The notes beneath the pieces were generated by a model. The model saw only the letters and a program-made list of their open reading frames with translations, did no database searches and was not told the origin of the DNA. A stretch of DNA of 64,000 nucleotides, taken from the NCBI RefSeq assembly GCF_000763945.1, contig NZ_JQFJ01000002.1, forward strand, positions 930,001-994,000. Reading direction: 5' to 3'. The translations under genes were made by a program, and so were the position numbers. The stretch comes from Sphingopyxis sp. MWB1 (GTDB lineage Bacteria; Pseudomonadota; Alphaproteobacteria; Sphingomonadales; Sphingomonadaceae). How positions within the stretch are numbered: the first letter of the stretch is position 1; every line of letters begins with the position of its first letter. Positions 15,850 to 24,054 of this stretch are shown here, piece after piece.

Positions 15850-16633
15850 CCAGCGGCGATGCAGCCATGATCTGCTCCGTGACGCGCAGTGAGCGGTCGT
15901 GATCGACGTCGATCGCCGCGCGCCCGTCGCTGATGATCAGCGGCGCAACCTTCACCCCCAGCTTCTTCGATAGGCGCTGGAAAATATGGTGGATCGGGCC
16001 CATTCCAAAGCGGAAGCGCAGCAGGTTGATAAAGCCAAAGGCGCGTAGCACCCGCAGCGGCTTTTTGACGAACTGCCCGCCGCCGCGAAACGCCTCCGCC
16101 GCGCGCAGCGCACTTGCATTGCCGATCCAATAGGCGTTGCAGTTGGAGACAGCGACGTCCGAAAATTCATAGAAACGCCGCTGCCCAGCGGGATGGACGG
16201 CGAGCACATCCTCACGCCGGGCAAAGGCGACCCCTCCCCCCGCGCCCAGCCGCAGCGCTTCGTCGCCAATTTTGGCGATGCTGGCTGCGCTGAGCAGGCA
16301 ATTATCGGCGGTGGTGATCAACAGCGGAAAATCGGCATGCTCCGCCACCGCGAGGACCGAGTCCGCCAGATTGTCCGCTGCCTCGAGCAGGCTGAGCCGG
16401 GCCTCCAGCCGTTCAATCACCGGGTCAGCCATATGGCTCAGCAAATCCGGGGCATGCGAAGAGATAAAGATGCGCGCAGCGCCGCTTCGCTCCGCAGCTT
16501 CCAATATATGGGCGATCATCGGGCGCCCGGCGACGGGGACCAGGCATTTGTCGGCTACACCATGCGCGGCAGCGAGTGGATCAATCGCGCCTTCGCGGCG
16601 CCCCGCGAGGATGAGGATGGAGCCCAGGGTCAT
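15770..16633 (-). CDS. Nucleotidyltransferase-fold (MobA/NTP_transf_3-like) protein
   Basis: A 287-residue protein with a GT-A/nucleotidyltransferase N-terminus: LAGRREGAIDPLA, then DKCLVPVAGRPMIAHIL as the NTP-loop region and ITTADNCLL as the likely metal-binding DxD-type segment. Residues past about 170 (FINLLRFRFGMGPIHHIFQRLSKKLGVKV) look like a substrate or membrane-associating helix region. The predicted chemistry is transfer of a nucleotidyl group to a small phosphorylated molecule; the acceptor is unknown. It starts inside the stop codon of the ATP-grasp gene (ATGA overlap), so the two are translationally coupled. Its 3' end overlaps the carotenoid oxygenase gene head-on by 80 bp. Confidence 0.8.
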   Translation of the reverse strand: MTLGSILILAGRREGAIDPLAAAHGVADKCLVPVAGRPMIAHILEAAERSGAARIFISSHAPDLLSHMADPVIERLEARLSLLEAADNLADSVLAVAEHADFPLLITTADNCLLSAASIAKIGDEALRLGAGGGVAFARREDVLAVHPAGQRRFYEFSDVAVSNCNAYWIGNASALRAAEAFRGGGQFVKKPLRVLRAFGFINLLRFRFGMGPIHHIFQRLSKKLGVKVAPLIISDGRAAIDVDHDRSLRVTEQIMAASPLVSQTANCHETPVEHGVEDGLPLALIR

Positions 16634-17658
16634 GCCGCATCCCGCTGTGCCGCATTGCTACCTATCTGGCGCGACATGCTTTCGGCGACGATGGTTTCGA
16701 CAAGGTCGGTGTGGGAAAATCCCGCTGCGGCGGCGGAACGCGCAAACAGCTTCTGCGACCAGAGGTTGCAGTTGAGATTAACCTCGAGCAGGCGCACATC
16801 GCCCGTCGCGACATCGACGCGAAATTCGAAACGGCCATAGTCGAAGGGACGGAAAATCCCGACCATGCGCTGCGTATAATCTGCGATGCGCTGGCGAAGC
16901 GCGGCATCGTCAAGCGGCTTGATCGCATAGCCCACATGATGGGCAAGATCGCGCTTTTCCTGATAGGTGCGCAGCTCTGCCGGATCATCCTGTTCAAAAA
17001 CCATCATCGGCAACATCGCGGGTTCGCCATCCAAAGTGATCACTGGCACCTCGACATCGCTACCCTCGATAAAGGGCTCGACGATCGCATCATGGTCGAG
17101 CGCATGGATTTCAGCGACGGCGCGGGCGAGGTCCGCGCGGTCGTGGGCGTCTCGCACGCCCCAGGAGGCCGAACTGTTATTGGGTTTGATCACCCATCGC
17201 CGCGCAGGGGGGCATTGACCAACATCGGCGGGAGCACCGCGGCGGAAGAGCGACCAGGGGGCGGTGGGCACGCCGCGGGCGGCGGCTTCGAGCTTGGTGA
17301 GATGTTTGTCATCCGACAGGCCGCGAACAATGGGCGACGCCCCGATATAAGGCAGGCCAAGCCGGTTGCAGAGCAAAGGCACCAGCATTTCAGAGTTGAA
17401 GAAGCCGCCCCGATTGAGCAGCGGAAAGACAAAATCGGCCGCAGGCTGGTCGAACAGCGCCGCATAATCATCAGCGACGAGCAGCGGCATCCCGAGCGAC
17501 TCAAGCGCTTCGCGCATTTCGCAATGATAGACGGCATGATTACCATCCTCCGGGTGCAGGCCGCCGGTCCAGCGCGCATGCTTGGCGATGAAGAGAAGGC
17601 GCTGCGTATCGCGTAAATGCGCGGGCAGGCGCGTGGGCGCAAGATTGGTGGTTCGCAT
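16630..17658 (-). CDS. ATP-grasp ligase resembling D-alanine-D-alanine ligase
   Basis: A 342-residue ATP-grasp enzyme. The N-terminal preATP-grasp part contains FVFPLLNRGGFFNSEMLVPLLCNRLG (core: NRGGFFNSEM), then YIGASP and SDDKHLTKLEAAARGVPTAP, as in Ddl. The ATP-binding part has WVIKPNNSSASWGV, EPFIEGSDVEVPVI, and the metal site RFEFRVD...LLEVNLNCNLW. It is not the cell-wall Ddl, which is present in the dcw cluster at 47763. It probably joins a carboxylate to an amine or similar nucleophile using ATP. It is first in a two-gene unit with the nucleotidyltransferase; pathway and product are unknown. Confidence 0.83.
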   Translation of the reverse strand: MRTTNLAPTRLPAHLRDTQRLLFIAKHARWTGGLHPEDGNHAVYHCEMREALESLGMPLLVADDYAALFDQPAADFVFPLLNRGGFFNSEMLVPLLCNRLGLPYIGASPIVRGLSDDKHLTKLEAAARGVPTAPWSLFRRGAPADVGQCPPARRWVIKPNNSSASWGVRDAHDRADLARAVAEIHALDHDAIVEPFIEGSDVEVPVITLDGEPAMLPMMVFEQDDPAELRTYQEKRDLAHHVGYAIKPLDDAALRQRIADYTQRMVGIFRPFDYGRFEFRVDVATGDVRLLEVNLNCNLWSQKLFARSAAAAGFSHTDLVETIVAESMSRQIGSNAAQRDAA

Positions 17659-17772
17659 GACGCTGCTTTGAGCAGATCAAGGTTTCACGGCCATGTCGGG
17701 TTGATGACGCGGCTGCCATGGAAATGCAGCCATTCTGCAACAAGGCCAAAGGCCCGCCCTCCCCCGCGCACG

Positions 17773-17803
17773 AAAAAGGGCGGCGCCGTGCGGCACCGCC
17801 CTT
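17773..17803 (-). terminator. Terminator of rplJ-rplL
   Basis: An 8-bp stem AAGGGCGG/CCGCCCTT (17776-17783 with 17796-17803) with an inner GCCG/CGGC stem is followed on the minus strand by TTTTT (17773-17777). It lies about 45 nt after the rplL stop, so the rplJL transcript ends here and does not continue into rpoB. Confidence 0.9.
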
Positions 17804-17848
17804 CTGTTCGCAGGCACCCGGAAAATCACCGGGCCTGTTCAAACCGAA

Positions 17849-18223
<375 letters not shown>

Positions 18224-18277
18224 TTTCATTCTCCATCATGTCCGGGAAAGCCCGGAAAATTTCAGTTCAACAAAAGA

Positions 18278-18793
18278 TTATGCGGCTTCCTTGGCGCCAT
18301 AAGCACCAAATACCCGCGCCAGCTGACCCGCCGGAGCCGCAGCGATCTGCGCGACCTTGGTGGCCGGAGCCTGCACCAGACCAATGATCTTGGCGCGCAG
18401 CTCGTCGAGCGAGGGAAGCGAAGCCAGCGCCTTCACGCCGTCGACGTCGAGGACCACATCCCCCATGCCGCCGCCAACGATTTCAAGCTTGTCGTTGGTC
18501 TTGGCAAATTCCACCGCAATCTTTGCAGCCGCGACCGGGTCGGTCGAAGCGGCAATGGCGGTGGGGCCGGTCAGCAGGTCGCTGATCCCGCCATAGGGCG
18601 TGCCATCGAGCGCGATTTTGGCAAGGCGGTTCTTCGTGACCTTGAAGCTCGCACCCGCATCGCGCATCTGCTGGCGCAGCACCGTCGACTGGGCGACGGT
18701 AAGGCCAAGGTTGCGAACAATCACAACCGCAGCCGCTGATGACAGCGTAGCGTTCAGTTCGGATACGGCTTGGGCCTTTTCAGTACGATCCAT
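18278..18793 (-). CDS. rplJ: Ribosomal protein uL10
   Basis: A 171-residue stalk base protein that binds 23S rRNA and carries L7/L12 dimers on its C-terminal helix. The N-terminal part ([50 protein letters not shown] in outline) is standard. GGAGAACAGGC lies before the ATG at 18793. It is preceded by a leader of more than 250 nt, which in many bacteria folds as the L10-binding autoregulatory site. The E. coli arrangement rplK-rplA-rplJ-rplL is broken here: rplA lies 6.9 kb away. Confidence 0.98.
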   Translation of the reverse strand: MDRTEKAQAVSELNATLSSAAAVVIVRNLGLTVAQSTVLRQQMRDAGASFKVTKNRLAKIALDGTPYGGISDLLTGPTAIAASTDPVAAAKIAVEFAKTNDKLEIVGGGMGDVVLDVDGVKALASLPSLDELRAKIIGLVQAPATKVAQIAAAPAGQLARVFGAYGAKEAA

Positions 18794-19064
18794 GCCTGTT
18801 CTCCACTCTATGCCCGGTGCCGTACCCCCCGAAAGGAAGGCGCGTCGCCGGGCGGCTTACAGATGCAAGCGCGTTTCCGGCAGAGCCAGATCCGCATTTG
18901 CACGACGATGTCCGAAGGGGTCGGTCAAGCCGCGAACGCCGGTGAAGGCGGGCGACCGAAAAAGACTGTTCCCCGTCTAGGCTGGAAATTAAGAAGGGCA
19001 AATCCCCTTCACCAACTGTCTCGGACGGAGCTGTCGCGGCCGGGGCCGGACAACTTGGAGGCCG
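18794..19064 (-). promoter_or_regulatory. rplJ 5' leader, probable L10 autoregulatory region
   Basis: There is no coding gene here; the stretch is the presumed untranslated leader of rplJL. It contains several GC-rich stem possibilities and, on the minus strand near 18960-18982, a 4-bp AGAC/GTCT stem followed by TTTTT, which could be a weak attenuator. L10 binding is inferred from the known ribosomal-protein feedback at this locus; I could not fold the RNA. Confidence 0.4.
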
Positions 19065-19092
19065 CGAATAGCCGAAATTGCCGCCGAGTCAA
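19065..19092 (-). promoter_or_regulatory. Candidate sigma-70-like promoter for rplJL
   Basis: On the minus strand TTGACT (19087-19092) is separated by 16 bp from TATTCG (19065-19070). Position upstream of the rplJ leader is sensible, but the -10 match is weak. Confidence 0.33.
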
Positions 19093-19149
19093 GGCGAGAG
19101 GCGGGAGTTGGCGAAAGTGCCACGCAGCGTCACTTGCAAAAAGCGCGTC

Positions 19150-19172
19150 AAGATATATCTTAGTTATATCTT
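19150..19172. promoter_or_regulatory. Candidate PadR operator upstream of the YqjI-like gene
   Basis: A perfect 8-bp inverted repeat AAGATATA/TATATCTT with a 7-bp spacer (arms 19150-19157 and 19165-19172), strikingly AT-rich in a GC-rich genome. It ends 19 nt before the regulator's ATG, ideal for autorepression. The left half also contains the 10-bp palindrome AGATATATCT. Confidence 0.65.
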
Positions 19173-19191
19173 TAAGTGGTTGGGTGACGAT

Positions 19192-19863
19192 ATGCGACAG
19201 GACCAAAAAGGATATGGGTGCCACCGGCGCCCGGCAATCGACCGCTCCAGGCCCCGCGCCATGCGGCAGGCCATGCGCGGCGGGATGGAACGTTTTGCGG
19301 GTCGCGCGCGCCACCGGAAAATGCATCTCGGCGGGCATGATCTTGACCGCGACTTCGACGCAAGTTTTCACGATGCGGGCGACGGACATGGCCGGCGGAG
19401 GCGCAGACGCATGTTCGACGGCGGCGAATTGCGGTTGGTGCTGCTCAAACTGATCGCCGATGAACCCCGGCACGGCTATGACCTGATCCGCCGGATCGAG
19501 GAGCTGACCGGGGGCGCCTACACCCCCAGCCCCGGCATCATCTATCCCACGCTGACCTTGCTTGACGACATGGGTCAGATTGCCGCCGCCGACAGCGACG
19601 GCGCGAAAAGGCTGTTTTCCATTACCGATCCGGGCCGCGAAGAGCTGGTGGCGCATGCGGAACGGGTCGCGCGGCTGATGACGCGGCTGGCCGAAGTCGG
19701 CGCGACCCGTCAGCGCAGCGACTGCGCGCCCATACGCCGCGCCATGGGCAATTTGAAAGCGGTGCTGGTCAACCGGTTGCGCGATGGCAATCTGGACGAA
19801 GCGACCCGGCAGCTTATCGTCGCGTTGATCGACGAAACCGCGCAAAAGATTGAGCGGCTGTGA
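19192..19863 (+). CDS. PadR-family regulator, YqjI-like with His/Arg-rich N-terminus
   Basis: A 223-residue regulator. Residues 1 to about 73 are a low-complexity leader with six His and one Cys, rich in Arg and Gly, ending in GRRRRRRMFDGGELRLVLL. The winged-helix domain follows (DEPRHGYDLIRRIEELTGG then PSPGIIYPTLTLLDDMG), and a C-terminal dimerisation helix. The layout matches E. coli YqjI, a PadR protein whose metal-binding N-terminal extension senses nickel and controls a ferric reductase; metal sensing here is inference. ATG 19192 is chosen because a palindromic operator sits just upstream. The stop codon overlaps the DUF2218 start. Confidence 0.88.
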   Translation: MRQDQKGYGCHRRPAIDRSRPRAMRQAMRGGMERFAGRARHRKMHLGGHDLDRDFDASFHDAGDGHGRRRRRRMFDGGELRLVLLKLIADEPRHGYDLIRRIEELTGGAYTPSPGIIYPTLTLLDDMGQIAAADSDGAKRLFSITDPGREELVAHAERVARLMTRLAEVGATRQRSDCAPIRRAMGNLKAVLVNRLRDGNLDEATRQLIVALIDETAQKIERL

Positions 19864-20195
19864 TGACCGGAACCGCAAGCAGCACGGCGAAAGTGCCCAC
19901 CGCCCATGCGAGCAAGTATCTGCAACAGCTGTGCAAGCATTGGCAGCATAATCTGGCGGTCGAATATAGCGCCGACGAAGGGCGCGTGACCTTCCCCAAA
20001 AATGTGCGCGGCGCCGACTGGCCGGACGATGCCATCGTGCATTTTCGCGCCGAGGCCGAGGCCCTAAACGTCCGCATCGAGGCCAGTATTGATGCGCAGC
20101 GCGACGGGCTGAAAGAGGTGGTGGCGCGGCACTTGGACCGTTTTGCCTTTCGCGAGGCGCCGCTGGCCTTTGCCTGGGAAGATGCGGCGACCTAG
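19863..20195 (+). CDS. DUF2218 family protein
   Basis: A 110-residue small cytosolic protein with the family opening AHASKYLQQLCKHWQHNLAVEY and a central VTFPKNVRG strand. Its ATG overlaps the stop codon of the YqjI-like regulator (TGATG), so the pair is one operon under the same operator. DUF2218 genes often travel with siderophore-interacting ferric reductases; no such reductase is next door, which makes a link with iron or nickel handling plausible but indirect. Biochemical function is unknown. Confidence 0.85.
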   Translation: MTGTASSTAKVPTAHASKYLQQLCKHWQHNLAVEYSADEGRVTFPKNVRGADWPDDAIVHFRAEAEALNVRIEASIDAQRDGLKEVVARHLDRFAFREAPLAFAWEDAAT

Positions 20196-20298
20196 GCCTG
20201 CGGGGGGCGGCAACTCTTCCGTGCCTTGGGGCAGGCCCCTTCCCGGCTGCAGCTGGCTGCATGGCTTACAGGGGAGCCGCTTTGCGGTAAGACGCGAT

Positions 20299-20316
20299 CT
20301 TTGTGGCTTTGTGCGA
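20299..20316. repeat. Dispersed intergenic repeat copy (CTTTGTGGCTTTGTGCGA)
   Basis: This 18-bp word recurs nearly identically at 22368-22385 and, inverted, at 22081-22100. It lies in the 223-bp gap between DUF2218 and the permease gene, which otherwise holds a GC-rich inverted repeat near 20358-20400 and no gene. Confidence 0.6.
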
Positions 20317-20418
20317 GCAATCACCTGCGCGGGGGCTGCGAGCCGACGCACAGCCCGCGGGGTTGCGTCGCCCGGCGTTCGCCGAACGACGCAATGACGG
20401 TTGGGGTGAATTCCTTCC

Positions 20419-21822
20419 TTACACTTCGCCTGCCACCGCGCGTTTGCGGGCGTATAGGAAATAGATGGCGAGACCCGCGATGTTCCACATCAGGAACCAG
20501 AATTGCGTCTGGCTGGGCAAGCTGAAGAACAGATAGAGGCAGCCGAGGATCGCGATCCCGCCGACCAGATTGGGTAGCGGGGCGCGGAAGGTGCGCGGGG
20601 CATCGGGAGCGCGGCGGCGCATGATGAGCATGCACAGCGCCACGGCGGAGAAAGCCGCGAGCGTCCCGGCATTGGCGAGCGCCGCCAGTTCGCCCAGCGG
20701 AATGAAGCCCGCAAGCACTGCGACAATCGCCGCCGTGAACAGCGTGATGCGCACCGGCGTCCCACGCGACGAAAGCCGGGCGAGGCTTTCGGGCAACATA
20801 CCGTCGCGCGCCATCGTGTAGAAAATACGGCTTTGCCCATAAAAGAAGGCAAGGATCACCGTCGGCAGCGCGATAACCGCCGAAACGCCGAGATATTGCG
20901 CGACCAGCGGCTGGCCGAGTTCGCGCAGGATCAGCGCCAGCGGTTCCGGGCTGTTGGCAAAGCGAGTATAGGCAATGGCGCCGACCGCCGCGACCGCCAC
21001 GGCGATATAGATGGCGACACAGGCAACCATCGAGCCGATGATGCCGATTTTAAGGTCGCGGTCGGGATTTTTGGTTTCCTCTGCCGCCGTCGCAATGGCG
21101 TCGAAGCCGTAAAAGGCGAAGAAGATGATCGCAGCAGCCGCCATCACCCCGCGCTCGACCCCGTCGGGGCCCATATGCTTGGCAAAGCCATAGGGGCTGA
21201 AGGGTTCCATATTGGCGGCGTTAAAAGCAGGCAGCGCCACCGCGACAAAAACGATGAGCGCAAGAATCTTGACGATCACCAACACTGCGTTGACCGTCGC
21301 GCTTTCGCGTGTGCCATAAAGCAGCATGGCGGCAACGACGCCAATGATGCCGATAGCGGGCAGGTTGACGATCCCGCCCAGTTCCGGCCCCTGCATCAGC
21401 GCCATGGGCACGCCCGCCCATGCTTCCAGCAAGGGGGCGGCATAGCCGGACCAGCCGACCGCGACCGCGCTGACGACGAGCGAATATTCGAGGATGAGGC
21501 TCCACCCGACGACCCAGGCGATAATCTCCCCTATCACCACATAGCTGTAGGTATAGGCGCTGCCCGAAGCAGGGATCATCGTCGCCATTTCGGCATAAGC
21601 CAGCGCGGCGCAGGCGCAGATCAGCCCGGCAATCAGAAAGGAAAGAATGACCGCCGGTCCCGCCTTGTCCGCCCCGACGCCGATCAAGGTCAAAATGCCG
21701 GTGCCGACAATCGCCCCGACGCCCAGCGCGATCAGATGCGGCCAGCTCAAACTGCGGACGAGTCCCTGGCCTTCGCGACTTTCCGGAACAATCACCTTAC
21801 GGCGCATCAAACTGTCGGTCAT
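20419..21822 (-). CDS. APC-superfamily amino acid permease
   Basis: A 467-residue inner-membrane transporter with about twelve hydrophobic helices. The first helix carries the APC signature GVGAIVGTGILTL, and helix 2-3 reads IPASGSAYTYSYVVIGE, typical of cationic amino-acid transporter-like permeases; TAAEETKNPDRDLKIGI in the middle loop is another family hallmark. GGGGAG precedes ATG 21822; an ATG six codons upstream lacks a ribosome site. Substrate is unassigned. The gene stands alone, with repeat-filled gaps on both sides. Confidence 0.92.
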   Translation of the reverse strand: MTDSLMRRKVIVPESREGQGLVRSLSWPHLIALGVGAIVGTGILTLIGVGADKAGPAVILSFLIAGLICACAALAYAEMATMIPASGSAYTYSYVVIGEIIAWVVGWSLILEYSLVVSAVAVGWSGYAAPLLEAWAGVPMALMQGPELGGIVNLPAIGIIGVVAAMLLYGTRESATVNAVLVIVKILALIVFVAVALPAFNAANMEPFSPYGFAKHMGPDGVERGVMAAAAIIFFAFYGFDAIATAAEETKNPDRDLKIGIIGSMVACVAIYIAVAVAAVGAIAYTRFANSPEPLALILRELGQPLVAQYLGVSAVIALPTVILAFFYGQSRIFYTMARDGMLPESLARLSSRGTPVRITLFTAAIVAVLAGFIPLGELAALANAGTLAAFSAVALCMLIMRRRAPDAPRTFRAPLPNLVGGIAILGCLYLFFSLPSQTQFWFLMWNIAGLAIYFLYARKRAVAGEV

Positions 21823-22555
21823 TCCTCGCTCCCCTGACATTTGCGATGCTTGTGAAACGCAATTGTCGCAATGGCAACCGCCGACTGCATGCGTAGGCGA
21901 AAAAGCATAATGGGCCGGGAGACCTGCGTTTCCGCAGCGTCAAATTGGAGAAATGGGTGAGGTCAACTCTATTTCACGCGATTTTTCGTTGAAAATTGGA
22001 GGATTTATAGACGACGTTGCAGGCGGCGTTCGCGTCAGGACGTGATGGTGGATGGGGCTTTGGCGCTGCTTCTTTTTTGGTTCGCACAAAGCCACGAAGG
22101 CACAAAGAAGCGTTCATGGGCGACAGGATTCCTTCCTCTCCCATGTTATCGCGGGAGCCAGTCATCTTTGATTGAACACCCTATGTGCTCCCGCGAAGGC
22201 GGTAGGCTATTTCCCTTTGGGTGCCATTCCGACCCGGTCGGAGATGGGCCCCCGCGTTCGGGGGCACAGATTTTTTCCAGCGCACTTCCCTCAGAGCGAT
22301 CCCTCGAACGACATGGGGGGCCTGAGGCATCCGTTTCGCGGCTCTGACCTTCTTCGTGGCTTGGTGGCTTGGTGGCTTTGTGCGAAAATACTGCCGCCGC
22401 GCTGGCAGGAAAGCCCCGGGCTTTAACGCTGGGGCGTCCCCACGGGCGATACCAAGGAAGGCGGGTCCCAGGGTCCAGCCCGGGATGACGCTGGGGCGTG
22501 ACGATGACCCGTGACGAGGGGGAGTGAGGCTGGGCGCCGCCCCCCTTAGCGCGAT
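21823..22555. other. 733-bp non-coding region with repeat debris
   Basis: No open frame here has protein-like character. It contains an inverted pair of dispersed repeats (separate entry), a GC-rich hairpin-like word GCCCCCGCGTTCGGGGGC near 22248-22265, and an AT-richer part (about 21955-22020) upstream of the permease gene. The phhB and permease genes both read on the minus strand, so the permease promoter must lie within the first part. Confidence 0.6.
22081..22386. repeat. Inverted pair of CTTTGTG-type dispersed repeats
   Basis: The arm at 22081-22109 (TTCGCACAAAGCCACGAAGG...) is nearly the reverse complement of the arm at 22350-22386, which contains an extra tandem TTGGTGGC. The 240 bp between them carry no gene. 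This resembles a small non-autonomous palindromic element or two independent insertions. Confidence 0.55.
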
Positions 22556-22843
22556 TCAGAGGAGCGCTTCGATGGCTTCGGCCAGCTTGGCGTCGCGCTC
22601 GGAGAGACCGTTGGCGTCGTGGGTCGTCAGCAATATGTCGACGCGGTTATAAACGTTCGACCATTCGGGATGATGGTCCATTTTTTCAGCGATGATCGCG
22701 ACGCTGGCCATAAAGCCGAACGCCTGCGCGAAATCGGCGAAGGTGAAGCTGCGGGTGATGGTGTCGCGTCCAGGCTCGTGGGTCCATTGCGGAAAGCGGA
22801 CGAGGAGCGCGGCGCGCGCGGCGTCATCGAGTTTCTGGACCAT
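22556..22843 (-). CDS. phhB: Pterin-4a-carbinolamine dehydratase
   Basis: A 95-residue enzyme that dehydrates 4a-hydroxytetrahydrobiopterin during pterin recycling. The active-site signature [14 protein letters not shown] with [17 protein letters not shown] following is complete, and length matches the family. Start is ATG 22843. It is divergent from the zincin-like protease gene by 53 bp and is not next to phenylalanine hydroxylase in this window, so its partner pterin enzyme is elsewhere or it acts generally on pterins. Confidence 0.95.
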   Translation of the reverse strand: MVQKLDDAARAALLVRFPQWTHEPGRDTITRSFTFADFAQAFGFMASVAIIAEKMDHHPEWSNVYNRVDILLTTHDANGLSERDAKLAEAIEALL

Positions 22844-22896
22844 CTGTTGTTTCTCCCGCTGGTAATGACCGGAGCCTCGCCATAAGGAAGGGCGCG

Positions 22897-23346
22897 ATGA
22901 GCGACAAGCCCGGCCCTTTATCTTCGCCCTCGCCTGCGCGGTCCCTGCCCTCCGGATGGGCGGGCGGCGCGCCCGATGCCGATGCCTTTTACCAGATGGC
23001 CGAGGCTGCGCTGGCAGCGCTGCCCGCGCCTTTTCATCCGCATATCAAGGGGCTGTTGATCACAATTGAGGATGTGGCCGACGAAGCGACGCTGGACGCG
23101 CTGGAAATCGACCATCCCTATGAGCTGACCGGCCTGTATGAAGGGCGGCCGCTCACCGAGCGGAGCATTGATGTGAGCGGCGCCATGCCCGACCGGGTGA
23201 CGCTGTACCGCGTACCGATATTGGTCGAATGGATCGAGGGTGGCGAGCGGCTCGACTGGTTGATCCATCACGTGCTGATCCATGAAATCGGCCATCATTT
23301 CGGCTTTTCGGACGACGATATCCACGCGCTGGAGGATATGGCGTGA
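22897..23346 (+). CDS. Zincin-like metallopeptidase family protein
   Basis: A 149-residue cytosolic protein. The C-terminus has the zinc-protease motif HEIGHHFG followed by [10 protein letters not shown], and the middle contains [17 protein letters not shown] and VTLYRVPI, typical of the small possum-type/DUF metallopeptidases. Peptidase activity and substrate are not established for the family. Its stop codon overlaps the GTG start of ccmA, so the two are co-translated, an arrangement that may reflect only operon packing. Confidence 0.88.
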   Translation: MSDKPGPLSSPSPARSLPSGWAGGAPDADAFYQMAEAALAALPAPFHPHIKGLLITIEDVADEATLDALEIDHPYELTGLYEGRPLTERSIDVSGAMPDRVTLYRVPILVEWIEGGERLDWLIHHVLIHEIGHHFGFSDDDIHALEDMA

Positions 23347-23936
23347 GCGGCGGCGACTGGCTACTGCGGCTGGAGCAGATTGCCTCTATTCGCGGCGAGC
23401 GGTTGTTGTTCGAAGGCGTGTCGCTGTCGCTGGCGCGCGGCGAGGCGCTATGGCTGCGCGGGCCCAATGGCGCGGGCAAGTCGAGCTTGATCCGCATTAT
23501 CGCGGGGCTGCTCCGCCCCGCCGCCGGGGAGGTCGAGCGGCGCGGGCGCATGGCGATGATCGACGAGGTGAACGCGCTTGACGGCGAGCGCCCCTTGCGC
23601 CGCGCGCTCGATTTCTGGGCGCGGATCGACGGCATCGACGGGCCGATGGTCGCGCGGGCGATGGGGGCAATGGGGCTGGAAGCGCTGGCCGACGTGCCGG
23701 TCGCGATGCTGTCGACCGGACAGCGCAAGCGCGCAGCGATGGCACGGGTGATCGCATCGAGCGCGCCGCTCTGGCTGCTCGACGAACCCGGCAATGGCAT
23801 GGACGAGCGCGCGCAGGCGCGGCTGGTGGCGGCGATTGCGGCGCACCGCGCGGGCGGCGGCGCGGTGGTGCTGGCGTCGCATTTTGCGCTGGGGCTGCCC
23901 GATGTGGCCGAACTGGATATGGGGGTTTTGGCGTGA
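23343..23936 (+). CDS. ccmA: Heme exporter ATP-binding protein CcmA
   Basis: A 197-residue ABC ATPase for cytochrome c maturation; with CcmB and CcmC it drives release of holo-CcmE in the periplasm. Walker A GPNGAGKSS, the signature LSTGQRKR and Walker B LWLLDEPGNGMD are all intact. The GTG start lies across the stop of the preceding metallopeptidase gene. Length is typical. The gene is followed by ccmB only after a 118-bp gap that contains a dispersed repeat. Confidence 0.93.
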   Translation: MSGGDWLLRLEQIASIRGERLLFEGVSLSLARGEALWLRGPNGAGKSSLIRIIAGLLRPAAGEVERRGRMAMIDEVNALDGERPLRRALDFWARIDGIDGPMVARAMGAMGLEALADVPVAMLSTGQRKRAAMARVIASSAPLWLLDEPGNGMDERAQARLVAAIAAHRAGGGAVVLASHFALGLPDVAELDMGVLA

Positions 23937-24015
23937 CCGAAGCCCCGCCCTTGCGAGGGACCACGCGCGACGCGGCGATCTCCCCCCAGCGGCAAAGCCC
24001 TCTCTCCTGCTGGGG

Positions 24016-24040
24016 ATTGCTTCGCTACGCTCGCAATGAC
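24016..24040. repeat. Short palindromic repeat between ccmA and ccmB
   Basis: ATTGCTTCGCTACGCTCGCAATGAC, read in part as ATTGC...GCAAT, forms a small hairpin and is of the kind of dispersed intergenic word common in proteobacterial genomes. It occupies the middle of the 118-bp ccmA-ccmB gap. No second copy is seen within this window. Confidence 0.5.
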
Positions 24041-24054
24041 CTAGAGAGGGAAGA

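Noticed and set aside
19009-20262. A 417-codon minus-strand frame across the PadR and DUF2218 genes
   Set aside because: The product is low-complexity and Arg/Ala-rich, while the plus strand carries two clear protein families and an operator in the right place.
21974-22165. A 63-codon minus-strand frame in the non-coding region before phhB
   Set aside because: Its translation runs through the dispersed repeat arm and lacks a ribosome site or protein-like composition.
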